From: Acidaminococcus hominis
Lineage (GTDB): Bacteria; Bacillota; Negativicutes; Acidaminococcales; Acidaminococcaceae
Assembly: GCF_900291475.1 (NCBI RefSeq)
Contig: NZ_OLMM01000004.1
Span: forward strand, 124,001-188,000
Reading direction: 5' to 3'
DNA length: 64,000 nucleotides
Under the pieces are notes generated by a model. It saw only the letters and a list, made by a program, of their open reading frames with translations. It had not been told where the DNA came from and searched no databases. The position numbers were made by a program, and so were the translations under genes. Below, one piece after another: positions 43,224 to 50,591 of the stretch (within the stretch, counting starts at the first letter, position 1; every line of letters begins with the position of its first letter).

Positions 43224-43226
43224 GGC

Positions 43227-43829
43227 TTATTCCTCCCGCACGACATAGATAATACTGTTCCGCAAGCTCCCTGTATCGATCAGGGGACGCTCGCTGCCCT
43301 TTGCCTTAATGGTTTTCGGGGCATTTTTAGGCCAGTTGTTCCTGGGGTCATAGAACCAGCTCCTGCAGGCGTTCTGGGCCTTTAATCCAGTCCACGCCAT
43401 GGCAGATTGCACGGCTGGTTCATTTCCGTCCAGCGTGGCTTTATAGATCCGCTGAAACCCTTTCCCAATTTCGTTCCTATGCGCTTTCAGTGCGGGGCCG
43501 ATAACTGGCCGGGGCGGGACGGCATACAGGGCGGACCCGTTAGAATGGATATACATTTGGTAGGCTTCAGAATAGGTGCTGCCAGATTTCATCATTAGCT
43601 TCATGGCTTTTCGCATAGCAATTTTTCTGACGCCATGTGTGTGCATGAACAGCAGTTCTGCGTTTGTAAGTTCCGGGGCATCCCCATTTCGGTTTGTAGC
43701 CGTAGATTTAGGGACCCCTACATACAGAGCCCTTTTCTCTAAGCCCTCAAGTCTCTTCAACAGCCCCTCGATCCCGCCGTTCACTTCAATATGAGATACT
43801 TGGGCCTTTACTTTTCCAGCATCTACCAT
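43227..43829 (-). CDS. gp10/Mu gpG-like virion morphogenesis protein
   Basis: A 200-residue protein. It opens with a helical KVKAQVSHIEVNGGIEGLLK, then ALYVGVPKS and AELLFMHTHGVRKIAMRKAM, and closes LIDTGSLRNSIIYVVREE. The last block (DTGxLRxSI) is typical of Mu gpG/HK97 gp10-like head-tail proteins. It overlaps the DUF4054 gene by 7 bases. Confidence 0.75.
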   Translation of the reverse strand: MVDAGKVKAQVSHIEVNGGIEGLLKRLEGLEKRALYVGVPKSTATNRNGDAPELTNAELLFMHTHGVRKIAMRKAMKLMMKSGSTYSEAYQMYIHSNGSALYAVPPRPVIGPALKAHRNEIGKGFQRIYKATLDGNEPAVQSAMAWTGLKAQNACRSWFYDPRNNWPKNAPKTIKAKGSERPLIDTGSLRNSIIYVVREE

Positions 43830-44284
43830 ACGTACATCCCGCCTTTGCCCGCCATCTTGGCAAGAGTTGCAAACTGTACCCCATAAGAAGTCAGCTTGAA
43901 GCCAGCCCAGCCAGCAAGATCACTGGTAATGGAACCAATTTCTCGAGAATAGGAAACCCCGTCGGCGCTTTCGCCAGAAAGCAGTCCCGCATTTGTGGCC
44001 GCTGCCAAAACGGAATTGGCATCACTGCCAGCTTCTGTCTGAGACTGCAGATATAGAGCGCAGAAATGAGCGATGAACAAGCCAATAGCTGTTTTCCACA
44101 TAGCCCCATACCGGCGCTTGTTAACACAAGCATTGCCCATTTCCACGTACTGGGAAATAGCGGCATCCGGGACCAGTCCCTTGAACTGTGGGTAAAGTTC
44201 CTCGAAATCTGCGACCGTGTAAGACGGATTACCGTAGGTTGGCTTCACATTGGACGCCTGGGCCAATAGCCCATTGATGAACAT
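43823..44284 (-). CDS. DUF4054 head-tail connector protein
   Basis: A 153-residue helical protein. YTVADFEELYPQFKGLVPDA, the Trp/Lys segment GAMWKTAIGLFIAHFCALYL, and a Gly-rich C-terminus (MAGKGGMYVW) match DUF4054, which works as an adaptor below the portal. It precedes the gpG-like gene in the head-tail module. Confidence 0.82.
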   Translation of the reverse strand: MFINGLLAQASNVKPTYGNPSYTVADFEELYPQFKGLVPDAAISQYVEMGNACVNKRRYGAMWKTAIGLFIAHFCALYLQSQTEAGSDANSVLAAATNAGLLSGESADGVSYSREIGSITSDLAGWAGFKLTSYGVQFATLAKMAGKGGMYVW

Positions 44285-44299
44285 CAGCCGCCCTCCTTG

Positions 44300-44548
44300 T
44301 TAAGCCTTGATTTTAGCGGTAGTTGCTTTTGCTGCTGTTTTAGTTTCAGCTGCTGTAACCGCCTGGGTAGCCGCTTTTTCCGTAGGTGCGGTTGCTACGA
44401 TGATATCGCCATCAGATTCTGCGGCCTTGAAGAAGTCATTATTAGCGCACCAGTCCGGGGCTTCTTCCATAGCCATACCGCCCTTGGTGGTAAAAGTTTC
44501 ATTGTTTGCATTGCGGAATTCAAAGCGTTTTTTGCTCAGAATAAACAT
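44300..44548 (-). CDS. Small head-region protein
   Basis: An 82-residue protein between the capsid and connector genes. The first half (SKKRFEFRNANNETFTTKGG, MEEAPDWCANNDFFKAAESD) resembles small proteins found at this place in many Firmicute phages; the second half is Ala/Thr/Lys-rich (TEKAATQAVTAAETKTAAKA). ATG at 44548 follows TAGGAGGAAATGAC. It has no assigned function; an accessory head or head-tail role is inferred from location. Confidence 0.65.
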   Translation of the reverse strand: MFILSKKRFEFRNANNETFTTKGGMAMEEAPDWCANNDFFKAAESDGDIIVATAPTEKAATQAVTAAETKTAAKATTAKIKA

Positions 44549-44605
44549 GTCATTTCCTCCTAATAAAACAAGGAGCTGCAATTAAGCAGCTCCCCATATG
44601 CTGGA

Positions 44606-45649
44606 TCAGATTCCGTCGATATAGCGGACCGGCTGATAGTAGTTGAATTTAACCTGACCGATCTGAGCAGCGTAGAGGGTCAGATAAGCACCACGTTCTA
44701 CAGACGGCTGCGTCATGGCCCGGGTAATAGGCACCGTAATATCAAAGTTCACTTTGTCTTCATCATTTACGTATACCATCATGCGGTCGGTTTTACCGGT
44801 TCCTGCTTCCTTGCACCAGCGGCAGGGCTCGATAGAGATTTTGCCACCCTGGTTACGGGCAATGTTGTTCTGCAGCAAATATTCCAGAATAGAGATGTTG
44901 CCAGCGTCGGATACCTTTTGAGTCACCAGGTAAGCGTACTGTTTGGAGGGGATCAGGATGTGGTTGGGCATACCGTCCAGATCATATTCGGCGGCAGTCC
45001 AGGCTGCTACCAGTGCATCATTGATATCATGCAGGATTTCATCCGGGGTCTTGGTCACCCAGGTTGCGGTCCCAGCCGCGCCATTAGCTGCGGTAGCGGC
45101 TACCACATTGGCGTCGTTCAGCAGGCCCGTAGTCCCAAACTTAGTCATGCCCTGGTACACGTTCTGGTCCAGAGTCTTGTTGTAGTTCAGTCGGATACCT
45201 TTATCCAGCAGATCTTCCAGGGAACGGCCGATCTGCTGCAGTTTTGCCTGATCAACAAAAGGAACCTGCATAGCGTGCATCCAGGTGAACACACGGAACA
45301 GATTCTTGTTGGTGTTGACCTGCATCACAGGGATAGCGGTAGTACCCGTACCCACAATAGACAGATCATTAGGGCCAGTGGTGCCATAATCCATGTCAAA
45401 GGTACTGGTGAAATCCACCCAGCCGCCACCAGTACGAGCTACAATATCCCGCTGCCAGGTTACAGAAGACAGCGGTTCTCTAATTTTAGTGTCCGTCTTT
45501 TCCAGTTCGCCCATCAAATAGGCCATACCGGAAGCAACTGCGTCGTTTGCACCACCGTAGAAGGCTTGCCGGCCGCCCTGTTTCATAGCAAAAGCAGCGC
45601 TGCCAGCCATGTTCCCGTTGGGTGCGCCAAATTGTACATTATCGTTCAT
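44606..45649 (-). CDS. Major capsid protein (DUF2184 type)
   Basis: A 347-residue HK97-fold capsid protein. ASGMAYLMGELEKTDTKIRE, VAWQRDIVARTGGGWVD-like (here VTWQRDIVARTGGGWVDFTS) and SIEPCRWCKEAGTGKTDRMM fit the DUF2184 family. It is the main head shell protein. ATG follows GAGGGGAAACA. The order scaffold/protease-like, decoration, capsid is usual. Confidence 0.85.
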   Translation of the reverse strand: MNDNVQFGAPNGNMAGSAAFAMKQGGRQAFYGGANDAVASGMAYLMGELEKTDTKIREPLSSVTWQRDIVARTGGGWVDFTSTFDMDYGTTGPNDLSIVGTGTTAIPVMQVNTNKNLFRVFTWMHAMQVPFVDQAKLQQIGRSLEDLLDKGIRLNYNKTLDQNVYQGMTKFGTTGLLNDANVVAATAANGAAGTATWVTKTPDEILHDINDALVAAWTAAEYDLDGMPNHILIPSKQYAYLVTQKVSDAGNISILEYLLQNNIARNQGGKISIEPCRWCKEAGTGKTDRMMVYVNDEDKVNFDITVPITRAMTQPSVERGAYLTLYAAQIGQVKFNYYQPVRYIDGI

Positions 45650-45665
45650 TGTTTCCCCTCCTCAA

Positions 45666-46181
45666 TCATGCGTTCAGCCGAGTCAGAATAGTGATTTCAG
45701 CAACACCATTGGCATCCACATAGCCATTAGTCCACTGTACATTAGTCAGCTGAACGGTATTCGTGCTATCCGCTTCTGCTTCAAAGCCACCTACAACCCC
45801 GGCAGGGATGGAGGAATTTTCCTTGATTCGTACATACACAGAACCACCTGCAGTCGGAGTCCCATGGTTGCAAGTCACAACCACAGCCCCGCGGTTGATG
45901 GCGTTTACCAGGTCTTTTGCGTGGTATGCGGTCGCGGTCTGATCGTCATATGCAGTTGCCTGCTTTACCACACGCAGTGCCACGCCGCCGAATTTAGCTG
46001 CAGTGAAATCATCCCCCACAGGGCTATACGTATTGTCCCCATTGGCGCACAGTGCCATACCAAAAGGAACATCAGCGGAGCCCTCTTTCAGCTGCCGGCT
46101 GGTTACAATATCGTCCGGAGTTCTTGCGTAGGTACCCGGAAAACCATAGTTCATAGAAATGCCAATTGCTTTTCCACTCAT
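45666..46181 (-). CDS. Capsid decoration-like protein
   Basis: A 171-residue beta-rich protein (GISMNYGFPGTYARTPDDIV, VPFGMALCANGDNTYSPVGD, GAVVVTCNHGTPTAGGSVYV). The pattern and position before the capsid gene match structural proteins of the DUF2190-like or decoration type. It probably coats the capsid. Confidence 0.7.
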   Translation of the reverse strand: MSGKAIGISMNYGFPGTYARTPDDIVTSRQLKEGSADVPFGMALCANGDNTYSPVGDDFTAAKFGGVALRVVKQATAYDDQTATAYHAKDLVNAINRGAVVVTCNHGTPTAGGSVYVRIKENSSIPAGVVGGFEAEADSTNTVQLTNVQWTNGYVDANGVAEITILTRLNA

Positions 46182-46196
46182 TGTATTGACCTCCTG

Positions 46197-47432
46197 TTAT
46201 TTCTTCATGTAATGGGGATTGTATTTGTCTCTGATAGCGCGTCCCAGAGCTCTGTCATCTTCAGCGGTATCTCGTGCACCAGCATAGCCGTTCTTTTTAG
46301 CTTTTGCCAGCGTACCATAGCCATGATCATTGGCATTGCCACGAACCAGATAGGCCAGAGAATCCGCCACTTTCTTGCGCTTTTCCTGAGGCAGGTTTGC
46401 AATAATCGGTTTAATGCCCCGAATTACTTCCAGTGCTGCGTCACGCGCCTGCTTGCTGTTTTCGTCGCAATCACTGGAGACCACACCAGGGGCGCCCTCA
46501 TCTTCCGTCTTTTTCGGGGGTTCGCCAACCTGGCCAGCCGGTGCCTGCACGTTGCTTTCGTCAGAAGGGTTCGCCGGAGCACCTTTTTCCAGTTCATTTT
46601 CCAGAGCGTCCAGCACATCCGGTTCTTCCTGGGCACCGGGTTCCCCATCATCCTGGGTTTCAGTACCTGCTCGCATCATTTTGGCCAGTTCAGCCACTGC
46701 ATTTTCCAGACGGTCAAGGCGCTCACCGATATCGGTGCCGCCGGCCAGCCCCTCATCTTTTGCCGGTGTTTCCTCTTTCTTTTCATTCTCAGGGTTCAAT
46801 TTGGACGCCTGTTCCAGATCATCCGGCGTGGTGTCCTCGTCTCTGGCAAAGCTTTTCAGCATTCTGCCAAACAGTCCTTGTTTCTTTTCCATCTTTTTCC
46901 CTCCATTTTTGGAATCTCGGATTGATACTTTATGCCCCGCGCGCCCCTGGTTCACTACCGCCACATGGTTACCTCTGATTTCTTTTTGGGTATACCCATT
47001 TTCACCACTTGGTACCCACAGGCAATTGTAGCCGCAGGATATATCGCGCTTGCCATTTTTAATTTCCTGGATCAGCTGTTTATCGTAGACGATCAGATCA
47101 GCCACCATACATTCGCTAAGCTCTCCGTCACCTCGTCTTACATCCCGGCACACACCTTTGGTATAGCGGGAATAATTCGTCGATGTAACATCTTCATTTG
47201 GGTGTTCATCGACTACCGGTTTTCCCTCGAAGGAAGCCAATGCCGCAGCGCTGAACACTTCCTCTTCAGGCCGTTCTACCTGGTAGATCTGCTGAGGCTC
47301 TGGGGCCCCGAATTCAATGCCCCTGTATTCCTGCACGCCAGTTCTTGCAATGGGAACCGACTTACAAATCAGATACCCTTCTGGGGTCTCGATCATGTGA
47401 TCGGAAATCTTGCTGCCGTAAAACGCTCTCAA
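46197..47432 (-). CDS. DUF2213 protein, probable prohead protease/scaffold, TTG start
   Basis: A 411-residue protein. The N-terminal ~180 residues (FYGSKISDHMIETPEGYLIC, GKPVVDEHPNEDVTSTNYSR, GNHVAVVNQGRAGHKV) match DUF2213, thought to be a prohead protease. The rest is a charged, coiled scaffold (residues ~200-370, with EKKEETPAKDE and many acids). I choose the TTG at 47432: it follows GGGAGGTGG by 7 bases and overlaps the muF stop (ATTTGA), whereas an upstream frame to 47516 lies inside muF. Confidence 0.75.
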   Translation of the reverse strand: MRAFYGSKISDHMIETPEGYLICKSVPIARTGVQEYRGIEFGAPEPQQIYQVERPEEEVFSAAALASFEGKPVVDEHPNEDVTSTNYSRYTKGVCRDVRRGDGELSECMVADLIVYDKQLIQEIKNGKRDISCGYNCLWVPSGENGYTQKEIRGNHVAVVNQGRAGHKVSIRDSKNGGKKMEKKQGLFGRMLKSFARDEDTTPDDLEQASKLNPENEKKEETPAKDEGLAGGTDIGERLDRLENAVAELAKMMRAGTETQDDGEPGAQEEPDVLDALENELEKGAPANPSDESNVQAPAGQVGEPPKKTEDEGAPGVVSSDCDENSKQARDAALEVIRGIKPIIANLPQEKRKKVADSLAYLVRGNANDHGYGTLAKAKKNGYAGARDTAEDDRALGRAIRDKYNPHYMKK

Positions 47433-48265
47433 ATAGCACCACCTCCCGTTATTTTCTTGAAGCCGGCCAATGTCATACTGGTAATTCGGCCGCCACGGTA
47501 AACCTTGTGGGGCCACTTCACATCGTCATAGTCAAGCAGGGGTTCAGCATAACACCGGCAGTTTGGGAATTCCCCCGCGTGGTAGGATCCATAATCTTTC
47601 ATCCCGATCAGCTTTTCCGGGCTGGGCGGGTCACTCCAGTTAACCAGTACCCCGTCCATATGCGCATGGGAGCTGCGGACCCTTGCGTCTTCGCTGGTCC
47701 TCCACACATACCACTCTGCGCCAATACGCTGTGCCCGTACCCGGGTTAGTGCCGTGGCTGCCTTTGAGGTTTCCGTCCTGGCAATCAGCCGGGCTTTTGC
47801 CTCGGTCAGGTCTGAGAACCGGTTCATGATGTCTGCTTTCAGGTCTTCCGGCCGCACACCGGCTTCATAGCCTTCGGCCATCGCTCTGGCAAGGGCCTGG
47901 GTCGCGTCAGCCGGTACCGACTTTATAAGTTCTGCATTCCGGTCTATGATCTCTCGGAATGCATTGGACTTATTCAATTCCTTAGTAAGTGCATAATAGA
48001 TTTCGGTTCCCTTGGATCCAGCTGCAGCCGCTTCTCTCCAGGTTCTGTAGCCATTCTGCATAACCTGGGTAGCCATGGCCATAGCGGCCATTCTTGCAGC
48101 AGCATCCATAGTAGGTGACCGTGCCATCTCTCGCAGCATCGTAATAGCCTGGGTGGGGGTAGAAGCTGTTTCCAGCTTCCTCCGCATCCGCCTCACGATA
48201 CCTTTGATAGCAGCCTGGTAGCGCTTTTCTACAACGCGCCTGGGCTTGAATTTCTCCTTGTTCAT
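47429..48265 (-). CDS. MuF-like minor head protein
   Basis: A 278-residue protein of the Mu gpF/SPP1 gp7 family. The family core is ARTETSKAATALTRVRAQRI followed by EWYVWRTSEDARVRSSHAHM-DGVLV, and GEFPNCRCYAEPLL, a known signature with Cys residues. It binds portal and genome during packaging. Unlike many MuF proteins it has no C-terminal toxin; that kind of domain lies on the portal here. It starts 400 bases after the portal stop, in contrast to the usual small gap. Confidence 0.85.
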   Translation of the reverse strand: MNKEKFKPRRVVEKRYQAAIKGIVRRMRRKLETASTPTQAITMLREMARSPTMDAAARMAAMAMATQVMQNGYRTWREAAAAGSKGTEIYYALTKELNKSNAFREIIDRNAELIKSVPADATQALARAMAEGYEAGVRPEDLKADIMNRFSDLTEAKARLIARTETSKAATALTRVRAQRIGAEWYVWRTSEDARVRSSHAHMDGVLVNWSDPPSPEKLIGMKDYGSYHAGEFPNCRCYAEPLLDYDDVKWPHKVYRGGRITSMTLAGFKKITGGGAI

Positions 48266-48280
48266 AATCGTATCTCCGCT

Positions 48281-48308
48281 TTGACTTTCAACATAAAAGC
48301 GTTATAAT
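48281..48308 (+). promoter_or_regulatory. Promoter of small RNA 1
   Basis: TTGACT (48281-48286), a 16-base spacer and TATAAT (48303-48308) on the plus strand, opposite to the late operon. Confidence 0.75.
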
Positions 48309-48314
48309 GTGGCT

Positions 48315-48412
48315 ACAAGAGCTTTAAGGTGGGCAAAAGAAACGGTCTGTTTGCTCGGTAACCCCAGATTAGTGAATCGTCTTTCTGGGATCTTAAAGCT
48401 CTTTATCATTTT
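48315..48412 (+). ncRNA. Small RNA 1 of a three-RNA array
   Basis: About 98 bases. A perfect 12-bp closing stem, AAGAGCTTTAAG (48317-48328) with CTTAAAGCTCTT (48392-48403), encloses two hairpins: P2, GGGCAAA (48331-48337) with TTTGCTC (48350-48356) around a 12-base loop ending GGTCTG; and P3, CCCAGA (48363-48368) with TCTGGG (48384-48389) around a loop beginning TTAGT. The stem is followed by a T-rich stretch that overlaps the -35 of the next promoter. No useful reading frame. I do not recognise the family. Confidence 0.75.
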
Positions 48413-48439
48413 GACTTTTTAACGAAAAAATAGTATATT
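48411..48439 (+). promoter_or_regulatory. Promoter of small RNA 2
   Basis: TTGACT (48411-48416), a 17-base spacer and TATATT (48434-48439). Confidence 0.7.
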
Positions 48440-48445
48440 GAAAAC

Positions 48446-48555
48446 ATCAAGAATAGCTAATTGACAACAGAAAGTCGCCACTGCTGTTAAAGAATGATGA
48501 GGACCGGGTTTCGACCCCGGAGGACGTTCATCCAATTAGCCATTCTTATTTTTTT
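48446..48555 (+). ncRNA. Small RNA 2 of a three-RNA array
   Basis: About 110 bases. The closing stem is AAGAATAGCTAATTG (48449-48463) with CAATTAGCCATTCTT (48533-48547), 14 pairs with one A/C mismatch, followed by ATTTTTTT, a good terminator. Inside are AACAG/CTGTT (48466-48470, 48484-48488) and a longer arm GATGA/TCATC (48496-48500, 48528-48532) carrying CCGGG/CCCGG (48504-48508, 48516-48520). The plan is again a closing stem with two arms, but loops and arms differ from RNAs 1 and 3. Confidence 0.75.
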
Positions 48556-48581
48556 GACTTTTAGCTGGAAAATGTTATAAT
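48554..48581 (+). promoter_or_regulatory. Promoter of small RNA 3
   Basis: TTGACT (48554-48559), a 16-base spacer and TATAAT (48576-48581). It begins inside the T-tract of RNA 2. Confidence 0.75.
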
Positions 48582-48587
48582 TTAAAT

Positions 48588-48683
48588 AGAAAGAGCTTTG
48601 AAGTTGGTAACGCAAGTGGTCTGGTTACCAAGCAATGTCCAATTAGTTTACATGCTTTGGACGCTTCAAGGCTCTTTATTTTT
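48588..48683 (+). ncRNA. Small RNA 3 of a three-RNA array
   Basis: About 96 bases. The closing stem is AAGAGCTTTGAAG (48591-48603) with CTTCAAGGCTCTT (48664-48676), all paired including one G-U, then TATTTTT. P2 is TTGGTAAC (48604-48611) with GTTACCAA (48624-48631), perfect, around a 12-base loop ending GGTCTG; P3 is GTCCAA (48637-48642) with TTGGAC (48657-48662) around a loop beginning TTAGT. The 3' end is antisense to the last codons and stop of the portal gene (48666). Confidence 0.78.
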
Positions 48684-50591
48684 GGAATAATTTTCGTCCC
48701 ATCCGGTAAGCAGGAAGGTAAATTTATCATCAAAGAAAGTTGGTGAAACAACTGCAGTATAATTGTCTTTTCTTATATACCACCTACCTCGATCTGTCTT
48801 CAGCTGCCCTGTTTCTATCACATTCGGAAGATTTGAAAGGAACTTATCTACATCAACCCCTTGTTCAGACCGTTCTTTAATTATATGTTTTAGCCCCATC
48901 CAATTATCGCCCCATGGAAGGGCAATCCCTCCGATATCCTCACGGGTAAAAGCATCAGGCACATATCCGCTTTGTAGTTTTCTTAAGAGATTAATAGCTT
49001 CAAGGCCTTTATGTTCCCCAGCTATAGGTTCCCCAATCTGGTTCTTATATGCTTCTCCTTTGGAATATCTAGGGGCTTTTTCTTTATGCTTAGGTTTTTC
49101 AGCACTTCCGTTGCCAAACTGTCCATTATCGGCCCTGGGGTGCTTACTTTCATCCCAGTTCTCGTCGCTGTCCCTACCGGGCAGTTCCTGGGGCTCCTGC
49201 TGCGGCAAACCCAACAGGCTGCCGAGCTCTCCTTCATTCTCCAGGTCTTCAGGGGCCTTCATGATATCGGCTTCCGTAATGTTCGTCCAAACGCCGGTAC
49301 GTTCAGACTGCTGCTTCAGCTCCTTAAGGGCGGTCCGTTTGGATACCAGGCCGGCATTAAGTGCCGTGACTACGTTCTCAGTCCCGGATTTCGCCAGCTC
49401 TGCTCGTTCCTTGTCATTGGGCTCAGAAACAGGGTCAAAGTCGTAGTCCAGATCATCCGGCACAGCGCCGAATGCACTCATGCACACCACTGGCAAAAGC
49501 TTGTCCAGAATCGGCCGGAGCTTGGACTCCTGTTCTTCGGCAATCATATCGTAGTAGTTCTGAAGGTCCGATTCACCAGTAGCGTTCATTCCGGCAGGAG
49601 ACCGCCCGAACAGCTTAGTAACCGGGATACGGGCAGCACCAGCAACGTCCATCATGAACTGAGAATAAACATCGGCCAGTCCGCCAAAAGTGTACTGGTG
49701 GGTTTCCATGCTGTCGTCCTTATCCATGATCTGCAGCCCCATATTGCTCATCAGCCAGTTCTGGGCCTGTACCGTGTGGTATAGCTCAGCCTTGGACTGT
49801 TCGTCTGCTGAACCGAGCATCTCCCCTAAATCAGCCATTTTCAGGATCCTCAAGTTTGCTACAAACGTTAGCTGCGCAATATTCCAGGAAACATTATCCC
49901 GCTTCTTCAAATCGTCAAAGACCGCCTCAACAACAGAGGCTCCCCATTGATTTTCTGCCAGGCTTTCCCAGTATGGCAGATCATCCCCAATAAACCGCAG
50001 TACGCGGCTATGGTGGACATTGCAAACAGTTCCACTTGCAGGATCTGAAATCTGGTAGTACTTGGGAAGCCCGTATTCCGGGTCCCCGATATCAGTAATC
50101 AGTTCTCCAGAGGGACTTACCCCGTTCCAGCGGTCAAAGTTCAGAATGCCGCAGAAATCACCAGGAAAGATTCTCTCTAGGTCCAGGGGCTGATCCAGCA
50201 TATCTCCCTGGCCCTTGATCATGAGAACACCGATGGCCCCTCCAAAGAGGCGCCCCCACTCCATCCCCTCTTTCAAAGAATTAATTACGCGGGTTTGCCG
50301 GAGAGCCCTTTCAAACCGCTTCATCGTTGCCGGAGCCACTTCTGTGCTTAGCGTAATCCAGTTTTTCAACATATCCGAGGGAATCGTGTCCACAATGCGG
50401 CGGACAATCCACTGTTCCCGGTACAGCGTATTCAGCAGCGCATAATTCCTTGTGATCCGCTGCGGGATGTACTCAGTTGCTTCCAGCAGATTAGGGGTCC
50501 CTACGCCCAGCCTGGCCAGCGCATTAGAAAAGCCATCCTGGGCTTTCCCCCGGATGGCGCTATTTTGTCTTTTTTTCTTGTATCTAGGCAT
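48666..50591 (-). CDS. Portal protein (DUF1073 type) with C-terminal BECR-nuclease-like domain
   Basis: A 641-residue protein. Residues ~1-440 are a DUF1073/phage portal 3-type portal: NYALLNTLYREQWIVRRIVD, VTKLFGRSPAGMNATGESDL and the C-terminal clip region fit. After a polar linker with WDESKHPRADNGQFG (~488-502), residues ~540-635 form an extra domain: IALPWGDNWMGLKHIIKERS with His ~569, then VIETGQLKTDRGRWYIRKDN and FTFLLTGWDENY. This resembles phage nucleases of the Barnase/EndoU/ColicinE5-D/RelE type found on MuF proteins. ATG follows GGAGGCTGGCAA. Confidence 0.8.
   Translation of the reverse strand: MPRYKKKRQNSAIRGKAQDGFSNALARLGVGTPNLLEATEYIPQRITRNYALLNTLYREQWIVRRIVDTIPSDMLKNWITLSTEVAPATMKRFERALRQTRVINSLKEGMEWGRLFGGAIGVLMIKGQGDMLDQPLDLERIFPGDFCGILNFDRWNGVSPSGELITDIGDPEYGLPKYYQISDPASGTVCNVHHSRVLRFIGDDLPYWESLAENQWGASVVEAVFDDLKKRDNVSWNIAQLTFVANLRILKMADLGEMLGSADEQSKAELYHTVQAQNWLMSNMGLQIMDKDDSMETHQYTFGGLADVYSQFMMDVAGAARIPVTKLFGRSPAGMNATGESDLQNYYDMIAEEQESKLRPILDKLLPVVCMSAFGAVPDDLDYDFDPVSEPNDKERAELAKSGTENVVTALNAGLVSKRTALKELKQQSERTGVWTNITEADIMKAPEDLENEGELGSLLGLPQQEPQELPGRDSDENWDESKHPRADNGQFGNGSAEKPKHKEKAPRYSKGEAYKNQIGEPIAGEHKGLEAINLLRKLQSGYVPDAFTREDIGGIALPWGDNWMGLKHIIKERSEQGVDVDKFLSNLPNVIETGQLKTDRGRWYIRKDNYTAVVSPTFFDDKFTFLLTGWDENYSKNKEP

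Noticed and set aside
48504-48520. T-arm-like sequence CCGGGTTTCGACCCCGG in RNA 2, suggesting a tRNA
   Set aside because: The TTCGA is one base off the position needed in a T-loop and no acceptor, D or anticodon arms are found.
48494-48580. A 28-codon frame in RNA 2 (ATG ATG AGG start) with a hydrophobic end
   Set aside because: It runs through the terminator and into promoter 3 and has no good ribosome site; the RNA structure explains the sequence better. A toxic peptide is not excluded but not supported.
48315-48683. Type III toxin-antitoxin RNA repeats or CRISPR array
   Set aside because: Units are not short identical repeats, each has its own promoter and closing terminator, and no spacer pattern or Cas gene is present.
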